Shown here in pieces: positions 1 to 5,573 of a DNA stretch of 5,573 nucleotides (position 1 is its first letter; every line of letters starts with the position of its first letter). This stretch comes from JAUREX01 sp044356825 (lineage in GTDB: Bacteria; Pseudomonadota; Alphaproteobacteria; Rhodobacterales; Rhodobacteraceae): assembly GCA_044356825.1 (NCBI GenBank), contig JBIKVM010000192.1, positions 1 to 5,573 of the forward strand, given 5' to 3'. Both the position numbers and the translations under genes were made by a program. Under the pieces are notes generated by a model. That model was given only the letters and a program-made list of their open reading frames with translations. It made no database searches and was not told the origin of the DNA.

Positions 1-128
1 GGGTCAAACCCTGGGAAGTCGCGCACGGCTGAAGGGAGACTTCGACGAATTCTTTGAACGAAGGGCGCGAGAACCGTTCCATCGTGCATCGCTGCCGGCT
101 AAGCTCGGGCACAGGATGGAGGAGTTCG
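1..128. other. Leader region upstream of the ATPase gene
   Basis: No gene can be supported here. All plus-strand frames either stop early or run out of frame into the ATPase gene. The region holds a 5-bp inverted repeat (CTTCG at 40-44, CGAAG at 59-63). It also holds a very weak sigma70-like pair, TTGAAC at 54-59 and TTCCAT at 77-82 with 17-bp spacing, which matches the consensus at only about 4 and 3 positions. A promoter for the ATPase gene is expected here or further upstream, because its neighbour on the other side is convergent, but none is convincing. Confidence 0.4.
118..124 (+). promoter_or_regulatory. Ribosome binding site of the ATPase gene
   Basis: GGAGGAG lies 4 nt before the ATG at 129 (6 nt if the core is taken as GGAGG at 118-122). 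This strong Shine-Dalgarno sequence fixes the start at 129. A longer in-frame reading from a TTG at 54 has no such site and would add 25 residues with no counterpart in the family. Confidence 0.85.
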
Positions 129-887
129 ATGCACCTGACCGATGCCCGCCTCTGTGCCCATGGGATCGCCAAGGCCTACGGGCGCCACAAGGTCCTCGAC
201 GGCATGTCGCTGAGCGCACGGGAGGGCGACGTGGTCACCATCCTCGGCGCTTCGGGTTCGGGAAAGTCGACCTTCCTGAGGTGCCTCAATTTCCTCGAAA
301 CCGCTGACGCCGGAACGATCACGATCAACACACAGAGCGTGACGCTCGGTGCCGGGCCGGTTCCCGAAGCGCGCAGACGTGCGCTGCGGCTGCATACCGG
401 CTTCGTGTTCCAGGGTTTCAACCTCTGGTCGCATCTGACTGCGATCGAGAACATCATGCAGGGGCCGGTGCATGTGCTGGGCCTGACCAGGACTGAAGCG
501 CGCGAGCGCGCCGAGGCGCTGTTGCATCGCGTCGGCCTGCCGGAGCGCAAGGATCATTTTCCGGCTCAGCTCTCGGGCGGGCAGCAGCAGCGGGTGGCGA
601 TCGCGCGGGCCCTTGCGATGGAGCCTGATGTGCTGCTTTTCGATGAGCCGACCTCGGCGCTTGATCCCGAACTCGTGGGCGAGGTCCTGAAGGTCATGCG
701 CGGCCTTGCCGAGGAGGGACGCACCATGCTCGTCGTGACGCATGAGGTGGGGTTTGCGCGCGACGTCTCGTCGAAGGTCGTCTTCATGCACGGGGGCAGG
801 GTCGATCTGGATTTGCCGCCCGCCGAAGCCTTTGGCGCGGGCATGACCGAAGGCTTCGAGCGGTTCCTTTCGGCGACGCGGCATTGA
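129..887 (+). CDS. Polar amino acid ABC transporter ATP-binding protein (HisP type)
   Basis: This 252-residue protein is the cytosolic ATPase that powers an amino acid importer; HisP itself is about 258 residues. All nucleotide-binding motifs are intact: Walker A GASGSGKST (residues 40-48), Q-loop Gln95 in VFQGFNLWSH, signature LSGGQQQR (148-155), Walker B with catalytic Glu in LLFDEPTSALD (169-179, Glu173), and switch His205 in VVTHE. The NLWSH and EPDVLLFDEPTSALDPELVGEVL stretches closely resemble HisP and the opine/arginine transport ATPases, which matches the HisQ-, HisM- and HisJ-like genes in the window. The C-terminal tail after GRV is divergent: the usual acidic-Gly-Pro turn reads DLDLPP. 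The gene points towards the permease genes instead of being co-transcribed with them, so its expression must be driven separately. Membership in this transporter is inferred from family and adjacency. The transported substrate is unknown. Confidence 0.95.
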   Translation: MHLTDARLCAHGIAKAYGRHKVLDGMSLSAREGDVVTILGASGSGKSTFLRCLNFLETADAGTITINTQSVTLGAGPVPEARRRALRLHTGFVFQGFNLWSHLTAIENIMQGPVHVLGLTRTEARERAEALLHRVGLPERKDHFPAQLSGGQQQRVAIARALAMEPDVLLFDEPTSALDPELVGEVLKVMRGLAEEGRTMLVVTHEVGFARDVSSKVVFMHGGRVDLDLPPAEAFGAGMTEGFERFLSATRH

Positions 888-888
888 C

Positions 889-908
889 CGGCGCCATGCG
901 GCGCGCCG
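889..908. terminator. Possible bidirectional hairpin between convergent genes
   Basis: The 26 bp between the ATPase stop codon and the HisM-type permease stop codon contain CGGCGC (889-894) pairing with GCGCCG (903-908) around an 8-nt loop. A perfect 12-bp palindrome (898-909, centred on GGCGCGCC) overlaps it. Either could form a GC-only hairpin in both transcripts. There is no T tract on either side, so this is not a canonical intrinsic terminator. Its position between convergent genes is the main argument for a terminator role. Confidence 0.3.
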
Positions 909-913
909 CCCCG

Positions 914-1717
914 TCAGTTGGCCTGCGCCTGGCGCCCGGAGGGTGCGGCACGATCCGGCGGCGGTGCAAGGTGGCGCATGGTGCGCCGCTCGATCGTCCC
1001 AAGGCCGCGGGTGATCGCCCAGACGAGCACCATGTAGATGACTGACGCCGCGATGAAGCCTTCGAAGGCGAGATAATATTGCGCGTTCAGCCTGCGCCCG
1101 GCACCGAGAATGTCGATCACCGTCAGCATCGAGGCGATGGCGGAGCCGTGCAGCAGGAAGATCGACTCGTTCCCGAGCATCGGCAGGCAGCGGCGCAGGG
1201 CGGAGGGCAGGATGATGCGGCGCAGCGCCGTCACCCGCGTCATGCCGATCGCGGTCGTCGCCTCGATTTCGCCGCGCGGCACGGCATCGAGGCCGCCGCG
1301 CAGGATCTCGACCTGATAGGCCGCGGAGTTGATCGCGAAGGCGAGGGCGCAGCACCACCAGGGCTCACGCAGGAGCGGCCAGATCACGCTCTCGCGCACC
1401 GCCTCGAACTGTGCCAGCCCGTAATAGACGAGATAGGCCTGCACCAGCAGCGGCGTGCCGCGAAACACATAGACGAAGGCGCCGACGAGGGGCGCGGCGA
1501 CGGGCACCCGGTACCAGCGCGCGACCGCCATCGGCAGCGCGAGCACCGCCCCGACCGCCAGCCCGAAGGCGACCAGCATGAGCGTGTTGGCAAGTCCGCC
1601 GGCAAAGAGCTTCCAGTGCGAGAGGATGAGGACGACATCGACTGGCGCGCGATCTGCGGAGAAGGCGGCGATGAGCGCCCAGACATCGCCGACAGGATCG
1701 GGAGGGGGCGTGGTCAC
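914..1717 (-). CDS. Polar amino acid ABC transporter permease (HisM type)
   Basis: This is a 267-residue inner-membrane permease, one of two different subunits forming the importer channel. Family marks in order are GLANTLML at the start of the first core helix (about 41-48), FRGTPLLVQ (85-93), and the cytoplasmic EAA loop that docks on the ATPase (EATTAIG at 152-158, ending in ILPSALRR around 169-176). These are followed by a NES-FLLHGSA segment that aligns with NEVILMLHSTA of enterobacterial HisM. The start is GTG at 1717. It overlaps the TGA of the upstream permease gene as GTGA, which suggests translational coupling, and I see no other start codon before Met47. A GGGGAAGGG stretch about 10 nt upstream may be the ribosome binding site. 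Compared with HisM (about 238 residues) it has an extra Pro-rich N-terminus of about 24 residues and a hydrophilic Pro/Arg/Gln C-terminal tail. It is the last gene of the minus-strand series. Confidence 0.93.
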   Translation of the reverse strand: MTTPPPDPVGDVWALIAAFSADRAPVDVVLILSHWKLFAGGLANTLMLVAFGLAVGAVLALPMAVARWYRVPVAAPLVGAFVYVFRGTPLLVQAYLVYYGLAQFEAVRESVIWPLLREPWWCCALAFAINSAAYQVEILRGGLDAVPRGEIEATTAIGMTRVTALRRIILPSALRRCLPMLGNESIFLLHGSAIASMLTVIDILGAGRRLNAQYYLAFEGFIAASVIYMVLVWAITRGLGTIERRTMRHLAPPPDRAAPSGRQAQAN

Positions 1718-2406
1718 AGCCGTGCGGCCCTTCCCCGCGTGAACCGCCGCTCCAGCCGGGCGAGCACGAGGTCAGAGACCGCCGTCATGACGAGGTAGAT
1801 GGCCATCACCGCCATCAGGAAGGCGAAGGGGTTGCGCGTCGACCGTCCGGCCGAGGTCGCGAAATAGACGAGATCCTGAAGACCGAGCACCGAGACGAGC
1901 GCCGTGGTCTTGAGGAGCACCATCCAGTTCACGCCCAGCGAGGGGATCGCGTAGCCCATGAGCTGGGGGAATGTGACGAAGCGGAACGTCTGGCCAGAGC
2001 TGAGCCCGAGGGCGGCGGCGGCCTCGAACTGCCCCCGCGGGATCGATCCATGCGCGCCCCGGAAGGATTCCGACATGTAGGCCCCGAAGATGAAGCCGAT
2101 GGTGAGCGCACCCGCGACGAAGGCGTTGATCTCGAGATAATCCCACCAGCCGGTCCACTGCCCGAGGGTGTTGAGCAGCGTCTGCCCCCCGAAGAAGAGC
2201 AGCAGCATCATGCAAAGATCCGGGACGGAGCGGACGAATGTGGTGTAGCCGCTGGAGATCCGGCGCATCAGGGGGCCGCCCCCGATCCGTGCGGACGACG
2301 CCGCAAGCCCGATGATCAGCGCGAGGCAGAGGCCGACAAGGCCGAGGCCGATGGTGCGCCCCGTCCCGATGACGAGAAGCCACCGGTATTCCAAGAGATC
2401 AGCCAT
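1714..2406 (-). CDS. Polar amino acid ABC transporter permease (HisQ type)
   Basis: This is a 230-residue inner-membrane permease, partner of the HisM-type subunit. Diagnostic stretches are GYTTFVRSVPDLCMMLLLFFG (about 53-73, HisQ has GYTTLIRGVPDL), TIGFIFGAYMSESFRGA (about 102-118), the EAA loop EAAAALG (128-134) ending in FPQ (146-148), and NWMVLLKTTALVSVLGLQD (about 160-178), matching the NWQVILKSTALVSLLGLED region of HisQ. I chose ATG 2406 (protein begins MADLLEYRW) because it gives HisQ length (about 228). The longer reading starts at a TTG (2436-2434) that sits in the loop of a strong hairpin. The Shine-Dalgarno sequence is weak (GGGA about 5 nt upstream), so initiation may be modest or depend on translation of the preceding gene. 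The gene lies 48 bp after the binding-protein gene and overlaps the next permease gene by 4 bp. Confidence 0.93.
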   Translation of the reverse strand: MADLLEYRWLLVIGTGRTIGLGLVGLCLALIIGLAASSARIGGGPLMRRISSGYTTFVRSVPDLCMMLLLFFGGQTLLNTLGQWTGWWDYLEINAFVAGALTIGFIFGAYMSESFRGAHGSIPRGQFEAAAALGLSSGQTFRFVTFPQLMGYAIPSLGVNWMVLLKTTALVSVLGLQDLVYFATSAGRSTRNPFAFLMAVMAIYLVMTAVSDLVLARLERRFTRGRAARL

Positions 2407-2422
2407 CGGTTTCCCGGTCTGC

Positions 2423-2447
2423 GGGGCGCCGGACAATCCGGCGCCCC
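2423..2447 (-). promoter_or_regulatory. Strong intercistronic stem-loop between binding-protein and permease genes
   Basis: GGGGCGCCGGA (2423-2433) and TCCGGCGCCCC (2437-2447) are perfect inverted repeats separated by 3 nt (2434-2436), giving an 11-bp, nearly all-GC stem. Two more pairs are possible across a 1-nt bulge. In the minus-strand transcript the stem begins 7 nt after the TAA of the binding-protein gene and ends 16 nt before the permease ATG. No U tract follows, so complete intrinsic termination is unlikely. The place is where amino acid and sugar ABC operons often carry mRNA-stabilising or attenuating structures, for example the REP elements after hisJ and malE, which keep binding-protein expression above that of the membrane subunits. 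That role here is inferred. Confidence 0.75.
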
Positions 2448-2454
2448 TGCGACC

Positions 2455-3225
2455 TTACTGCCCGTAGATGTCGCGGCCGAAGTACTTGTTCGAAAGGGCG
2501 ACATAGCTGCCGTCCTCTCGCGTCTTGAGGATGGCGGCGTTGATGGCCTCGTGCAGCGCCGTCTCGCCCTGACGCATCCCGACGCCCGTTCCCTCGCCGA
2601 AGCAGGGCGCATCATAGATGTCGCCCCCGACGGGCGCGAAGACCGCATGGGCGGGATCGGAGGCGATCCAGTCCTGCCCCGGGATCGAGTCGACGAGCAC
2701 GGCGTCGATCCGCCCGGCGAGCAGGTCGAGATAGGCCTCGTCCGTCGTCGGATAGGACCGCATGTCGGCGCCCGCCCATTCGCGCTGGATGTAGCACTCG
2801 TGCCCGGTCGCGCGCTGGACGCCGATGGCCTTGCCCGCAAGCCCAGCCGCATCCGCCGTCAGGCCCGAGTCGGCCCGCGCAATCACGGTCGAGGGTGTCT
2901 GGTAGTAGGGGATGGAGAACTCGATCTGCTTGCGGCGTTCCTCGGTGATGCCCATCGACGCGATGATCGCGTCATAGCGGTTTGCAAGCAGGCCGGGGAT
3001 GATCCCGTCCCATTCGATGTCGGTGAATTCGCATGTCATCTGCATCCGCTCGCACAGAAGCAGCGCGTAATCGACGTCGAAGCCGCCAAAGGAGCCATCG
3101 GCGTTCAGGACGTTGAACGGCGGATAGCCGGTCGAGATGGCGACGCGCAGCGTGCCTTCGGCCGACACCTGGGTCGCAAGCACCGCAAGCGCGATGCCGG
3201 CGAAGAGGGAGCGACGATTGAGCAT
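2455..3225 (-). CDS. Periplasmic amino acid-binding protein (LAO/HisJ/opine type)
   Basis: This 256-residue secreted protein captures the substrate in the periplasm and delivers it to the permease pair. Residues 1-22 form a Sec signal peptide: Arg4-Arg5, a hydrophobic core, and likely cleavage after VSA (Ala22). The mature part is a family 3 solute-binding protein with STGYPPFN (31-38), GGFDVDYA (47-54), ASMGITEERR (89-98), LLAGRIDAVLVD (168-179), FGEGTGVGMR (209-218) and a KYFGRDIYGQ C-terminus, which resembles the KYFDFNVYGD end of LAO protein. Cys58 and Cys65 match the spacing of the LAO/HisJ disulfide (Cys38/Cys45 there). Arg97 and Asp179 correspond to residues that hold the ligand carboxylate and amino group. 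Several other expected contacts are changed, so the ligand may not be a standard basic amino acid. Two further cysteines occur, Cys144 and Cys208. The first gene of the transporter part, it follows the dehydrogenase gene by 109 bp. Confidence 0.94.
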   Translation of the reverse strand: MLNRRSLFAGIALAVLATQVSAEGTLRVAISTGYPPFNVLNADGSFGGFDVDYALLLCERMQMTCEFTDIEWDGIIPGLLANRYDAIIASMGITEERRKQIEFSIPYYQTPSTVIARADSGLTADAAGLAGKAIGVQRATGHECYIQREWAGADMRSYPTTDEAYLDLLAGRIDAVLVDSIPGQDWIASDPAHAVFAPVGGDIYDAPCFGEGTGVGMRQGETALHEAINAAILKTREDGSYVALSNKYFGRDIYGQ

Positions 3226-3334
3226 TCAGATTCTCCTTGCTGGTTGGGTGTGCAAAGCCGGTTGTCTCGATCTTGTCGTATGCCGGGGGCGGCGGACGGC
3301 GTCGGTGGCTGGCATGGTTGGAGGGGGCATCGCC
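3226..3334 (-). other. Gap between dehydrogenase and binding-protein genes, with C-rich stretch
   Basis: This 109-bp gap contains no gene. In the minus-strand transcript the first half (3334 to about 3280) is C-rich and G-poor, about 29 C against 13 G in 55 nt, with few T. It directly follows the dehydrogenase TGA. Such a bubble is typical of Rho loading sites, so partial termination between enzyme and transporter genes is possible. The second half is richer in A and carries the binding-protein ribosome binding site. I could not identify a convincing promoter in it, so read-through from the dehydrogenase gene and a local promoter both remain possible. Confidence 0.4.
3233..3238 (-). promoter_or_regulatory. 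Ribosome binding site of the binding-protein gene
   Basis: On the minus strand AAGGAG lies 7 nt upstream of the ATG at 3225. It is a near-ideal Shine-Dalgarno sequence, much stronger than those of the two permease genes downstream, as expected for a binding protein made in excess. It confirms the start that yields an intact signal peptide. Confidence 0.85.
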
Positions 3335-5573
3335 TCAGCCCCGCATCCGTGTGCCGTCGGGATCGAATGCCGGGGCGGTGCGGACACGCAGCGGCCGCGG
3401 ATCGCCCAGCACCTCGACATGGAGCCCCTCGGTCTGCCCCGCGTGCTCGCCCTTCAGATAGCCAAGTGCCACGCAATGCCCGACACGATGTCCGAAGGCC
3501 GCAGAGGTGAGATAGCCCACCACCTCGGCCCCGCGCATCACAGGCTCGCCGCCCCAGGGTTCGGCATCGGTCGTGTCGATGTCGAACTGGCGGTAGATCC
3601 AGCGCGGCGCGGCCTCGCGCGCGGCGAGTGCGGCCGCGCGGCCCACGAAATCGCCCTTGTCGAACCGGACGAGCCGGCCCATGCCCGCTTCGAAGGGCGT
3701 GTAGTCGGGCGCGTATTCCAGACCCCAGGCGCCATAGCCCTTCTCGATCCGCAGCGCGTTCAGCGCCCGGATCCCCGCGAGCGTCACGCCCAGACCCTCA
3801 CCGGCGCGCAGGAGTGCCTCGAGCAGCGGCAGGTGGGCGTTGACCGGGACGAGCACCTCATAGCCAAGCTCGCCCGTGTAGGCTACGCGCGTCAGGATCG
3901 CCTCGGCCGCCGGCCCCATCTGGACACGGCCGCAGCGTCCGTAGCGCCATGCCTCGGCGGAAATGTCGGTATCGCAGAACCGCTCGAGCAGCACGCGCGC
4001 CTCAGGGCCCGAGACCGAGAAACCGCAGAGCTTGGTCGTCACGCTCTCGACGCTCACCCCCGCAGCGGGCAGGTGCGCCTCCCAGATGCGATGATGATAC
4101 CGGTCGGCCGCGCCCGAACCCACGAGCAGGAACTCCTCCGGCCCGAGCCGCGCGACCGAGAATTCGCCCACCAGCCGCCCCCCGGGCGAGAGCATCGGCG
4201 TCAGCACCAGTTGCCCGTCGCGGACGGGCATCCTGTTGGCCATCATCCGCTCGAGCCAGGCATGCGCCCCCGGGCCGCGGACCATGTGCTTGCCGTAGGT
4301 CGAGATGTCGATGATCCCCACCCCCGCGGTCAGCGCGCGGCACTCCGCCCCGACATGCGCCCACCAGTTGGGCCGCCGGAAGGTGAGGCTGTCGCGCGCC
4401 TCTACCCCTTCGGGCGCGAACCAGAGCGGATACTCGAGCCCGTCGGACGCGCCGAACACCGCGCCCCGCGCCTTGTAGGCGGCATAGGCGGGCGTCGTCA
4501 GAACCGGTCGGCCCGCGGGACGCTCCTCGTAGGGGTAGAGCGTCTTGAAGCGGGTCGCATACATGTCGCCGGTGCGCGCCTTGACATAGGCCTTGCCTGC
4601 CCATGGGCCGTAGCGCGCCACGTCCCACATGAAGACATCCATCGGCGGCTCGCCCTCGGACATCCAGGAGGCCAGGACCATGCCGATGGCCGCCGACTGG
4701 CTGAAGCCCGTCATGACGCCGCAGGCCGTCCAGTAGTTGGCCTTGCCCGGATAGGGGCCGATCAGGGGGGCAAGGTCGGGCGAGAAGATCATCGGCCCGT
4801 TGATCACCCGCTTCAGCCCCGCCCGCCCGAGGCAGGGCACCGCCTCGCAGGCCTGCGCGAGGTTGCGCTCGATCCGTTCGAGCGCATTGGGCAGAAGTTC
4901 GTGGCCGAAGTCGGGTGGCGTGCCCCTTTCGGCCCAGTGGACGCAGACGTCCTCATAGACGCCGAGGAGGAGCCCCTTGCCCTCCTGCCGCATGTAGTAT
5001 TCGGCGTCGGCATCCCCGATCAGCGGCAACTCATGCCCCATCGCCTCGATCTCGTGGATGGATTCGGTGACGAAATAGTGGTGCTCGACCGGCATGAGCG
5101 GCAGCCGGATGCCGGCGAGCGCCGCCACCTCGCGCGCCCACAGGCCCGCAGCATTGACGATCCGCTGCGCGTGGATCGTGCCCGAGGGTGTCACGACATC
5201 CCATGTCAGGTCGGGACGCTGGTTGGTCTCGAGCACCGGGGTCTGGCGCAGGATCGTGGCGCCGTGGTCGCGCGCCCCCTTGGCGAAGGCGTGGGTGACG
5301 CCCGAGGGGTCGACATGGCCATAGGAGGGCTCGAACAGGGCGGCCTTGATCGTCGTGGGGTCCATGACGGGGGCGCGGGCGAGCAGTTCCTCGCGTGTCA
5401 GCCAGAGGGTCTCGACACCGTTCCTGCGCGCGAGCGTGTGGTGGAGCTTCATCTGCTCGACACGCGCCTCCGTCCGGCCGAGCGTGATCTCGCCCACATG
5501 GTGAAAGCCGCACGACTGGCCGGTTTCCGCGGCAAGCCTCGGATAGATCTCGAAGGAATACTTGTGCAGGAAG
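3335..5573 (-). CDS. FAD-dependent dimethylglycine/sarcosine dehydrogenase-family protein with GcvT domain (partial)
   Basis: The visible 745 residues are the C-terminal part of a protein usually about 800-815 long. The frame stays open to the window edge, and the edge residues (YPRLAAETGQ, then GFHHVGEITL) are family-typical, so the real start and the FAD Rossmann motif lie outside. A GTG at 5497 in this frame is internal. Numbered from the first complete codon, the FAD oxidoreductase part carries NAAGLWA (140-146) and PVEHHYFVTE (161-170). The central domain has YPYEERPAGRP (346-356) and GLEYPLWFAP. The folate-binding GcvT domain has TPMLSPGGRLVGEF (458-471), RVAYTGELGYE (562-572) and ALRIEKGYGAWGLE (606-619), then a GcvT C-terminal barrel. 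Such cytosolic enzymes oxidise an N-methyl amine and transfer the one-carbon unit to tetrahydrofolate, giving 5,10-methylene-THF, with electrons passing to ETF or oxygen. The family includes dimethylglycine, sarcosine and other N-methyl amino acid demethylases, so the substrate is not assigned. No frameshift is visible. Confidence 0.92.
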   Translation of the reverse strand, partial: FLHKYSFEIYPRLAAETGQSCGFHHVGEITLGRTEARVEQMKLHHTLARRNGVETLWLTREELLARAPVMDPTTIKAALFEPSYGHVDPSGVTHAFAKGARDHGATILRQTPVLETNQRPDLTWDVVTPSGTIHAQRIVNAAGLWAREVAALAGIRLPLMPVEHHYFVTESIHEIEAMGHELPLIGDADAEYYMRQEGKGLLLGVYEDVCVHWAERGTPPDFGHELLPNALERIERNLAQACEAVPCLGRAGLKRVINGPMIFSPDLAPLIGPYPGKANYWTACGVMTGFSQSAAIGMVLASWMSEGEPPMDVFMWDVARYGPWAGKAYVKARTGDMYATRFKTLYPYEERPAGRPVLTTPAYAAYKARGAVFGASDGLEYPLWFAPEGVEARDSLTFRRPNWWAHVGAECRALTAGVGIIDISTYGKHMVRGPGAHAWLERMMANRMPVRDGQLVLTPMLSPGGRLVGEFSVARLGPEEFLLVGSGAADRYHHRIWEAHLPAAGVSVESVTTKLCGFSVSGPEARVLLERFCDTDISAEAWRYGRCGRVQMGPAAEAILTRVAYTGELGYEVLVPVNAHLPLLEALLRAGEGLGVTLAGIRALNALRIEKGYGAWGLEYAPDYTPFEAGMGRLVRFDKGDFVGRAAALAAREAAPRWIYRQFDIDTTDAEPWGGEPVMRGAEVVGYLTSAAFGHRVGHCVALGYLKGEHAGQTEGLHVEVLGDPRPLRVRTAPAFDPDGTRMRG

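Noticed and set aside
3..32. Possible C-terminal end of an upstream plus-strand gene (VKPWEVAHG then TGA)
   Set aside because: Only nine codons are visible. Third positions are GC-rich, which is compatible with coding, but this is too little to support a gene.
54..82. Sigma70-like promoter TTGAAC, 17 bp, TTCCAT before the ATPase gene
   Set aside because: The spacing is good but the -10 matches the consensus at only about half its positions. Such matches occur by chance.
54..128. N-terminal extension of the ATPase from a TTG at 54
   Set aside because: There is no ribosome binding site there. The 25 added residues have no counterpart in HisP-type ATPases, and a strong Shine-Dalgarno sequence precedes the ATG at 129.
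99..1358. A 419-codon minus-strand open frame across the ATPase gene and half of the HisM-type gene
   Set aside because: It is a shadow of two confirmed genes in another frame, with low-complexity Arg/Ala/His composition and no family features.
2407..2436. TTG start for the HisQ-type permease, adding 10 residues
   Set aside because: The TTG sits in the loop of the 11-bp hairpin, its upstream sequence is locked in the stem, and the ATG at 2406 gives the usual HisQ length.
2441..2447. Intrinsic terminator closing the transcript after the binding-protein gene
   Set aside because: The hairpin is strong, but the transcript downstream of it (GCAGACCGGG) has no U run, and the permease genes behind it need read-through.
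3280..3315. Inverted repeat ATGCC (3280-3284) and GGCAT (3311-3315) in the gap before the binding-protein gene
   Set aside because: The arms are 5 bp with a 26-nt loop and no adjoining pairing, which is expected by chance.
2050..3510. A 486-codon plus-strand open frame antisense to the permease, binding-protein and dehydrogenase 3' end
   Set aside because: It lies opposite three well-supported family members, is rich in Arg, Asp and Gly with no recognisable domain, and spans their intergenic gaps. Long antisense frames are normal in GC-rich DNA.

Overview
The window is a single catabolic and transport locus from a GC-rich bacterium. High GC at third codon positions, the style of the proteins and the gene combination suggest an alphaproteobacterium, perhaps Rhodobacterales. 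That placement is an inference from composition and family resemblance, not from a marker gene. I see no RNA genes, CRISPR, insertion sequences or phage genes.

Layout. Positions 1-128 are a short leader without a convincing gene. A plus-strand gene at 129-887 encodes a HisP-type ABC ATPase. It converges, with 26 bp between stop codons, on a minus-strand gene series. Read in the direction of transcription, from high to low coordinates, that series is: a large flavoprotein of the dimethylglycine/sarcosine dehydrogenase family fused to a folate-binding GcvT module (3335 to beyond 5573, N-terminus outside the window); a periplasmic binding protein of the lysine/arginine/ornithine/histidine/opine type (2455-3225); a HisQ-type permease (1714-2406); and a HisM-type permease (914-1717). 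The two permease genes overlap by 4 bp.

How the parts fit. The binding protein, two permeases and ATPase form one complete polar amino acid uptake system. The enzyme next to them belongs to a family that oxidatively removes an N-methyl group and passes the one-carbon unit to tetrahydrofolate. The simplest reading is a locus that imports an N-methylated (or otherwise N-substituted) amino acid and demethylates it in the cytosol. The actual substrate cannot be read from the sequence.

Points worth attention are a strong perfect hairpin (11-bp stem, 3-nt loop) between the binding-protein gene and the first permease gene, the ATPase gene facing the rest of its own transporter, changes at several expected ligand-contact positions in the binding protein, and a C-rich, G-poor stretch after the dehydrogenase stop codon. 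Nothing here looks like a wholly new class of system. The possible novelty is the substrate and the enzyme-transporter pairing.
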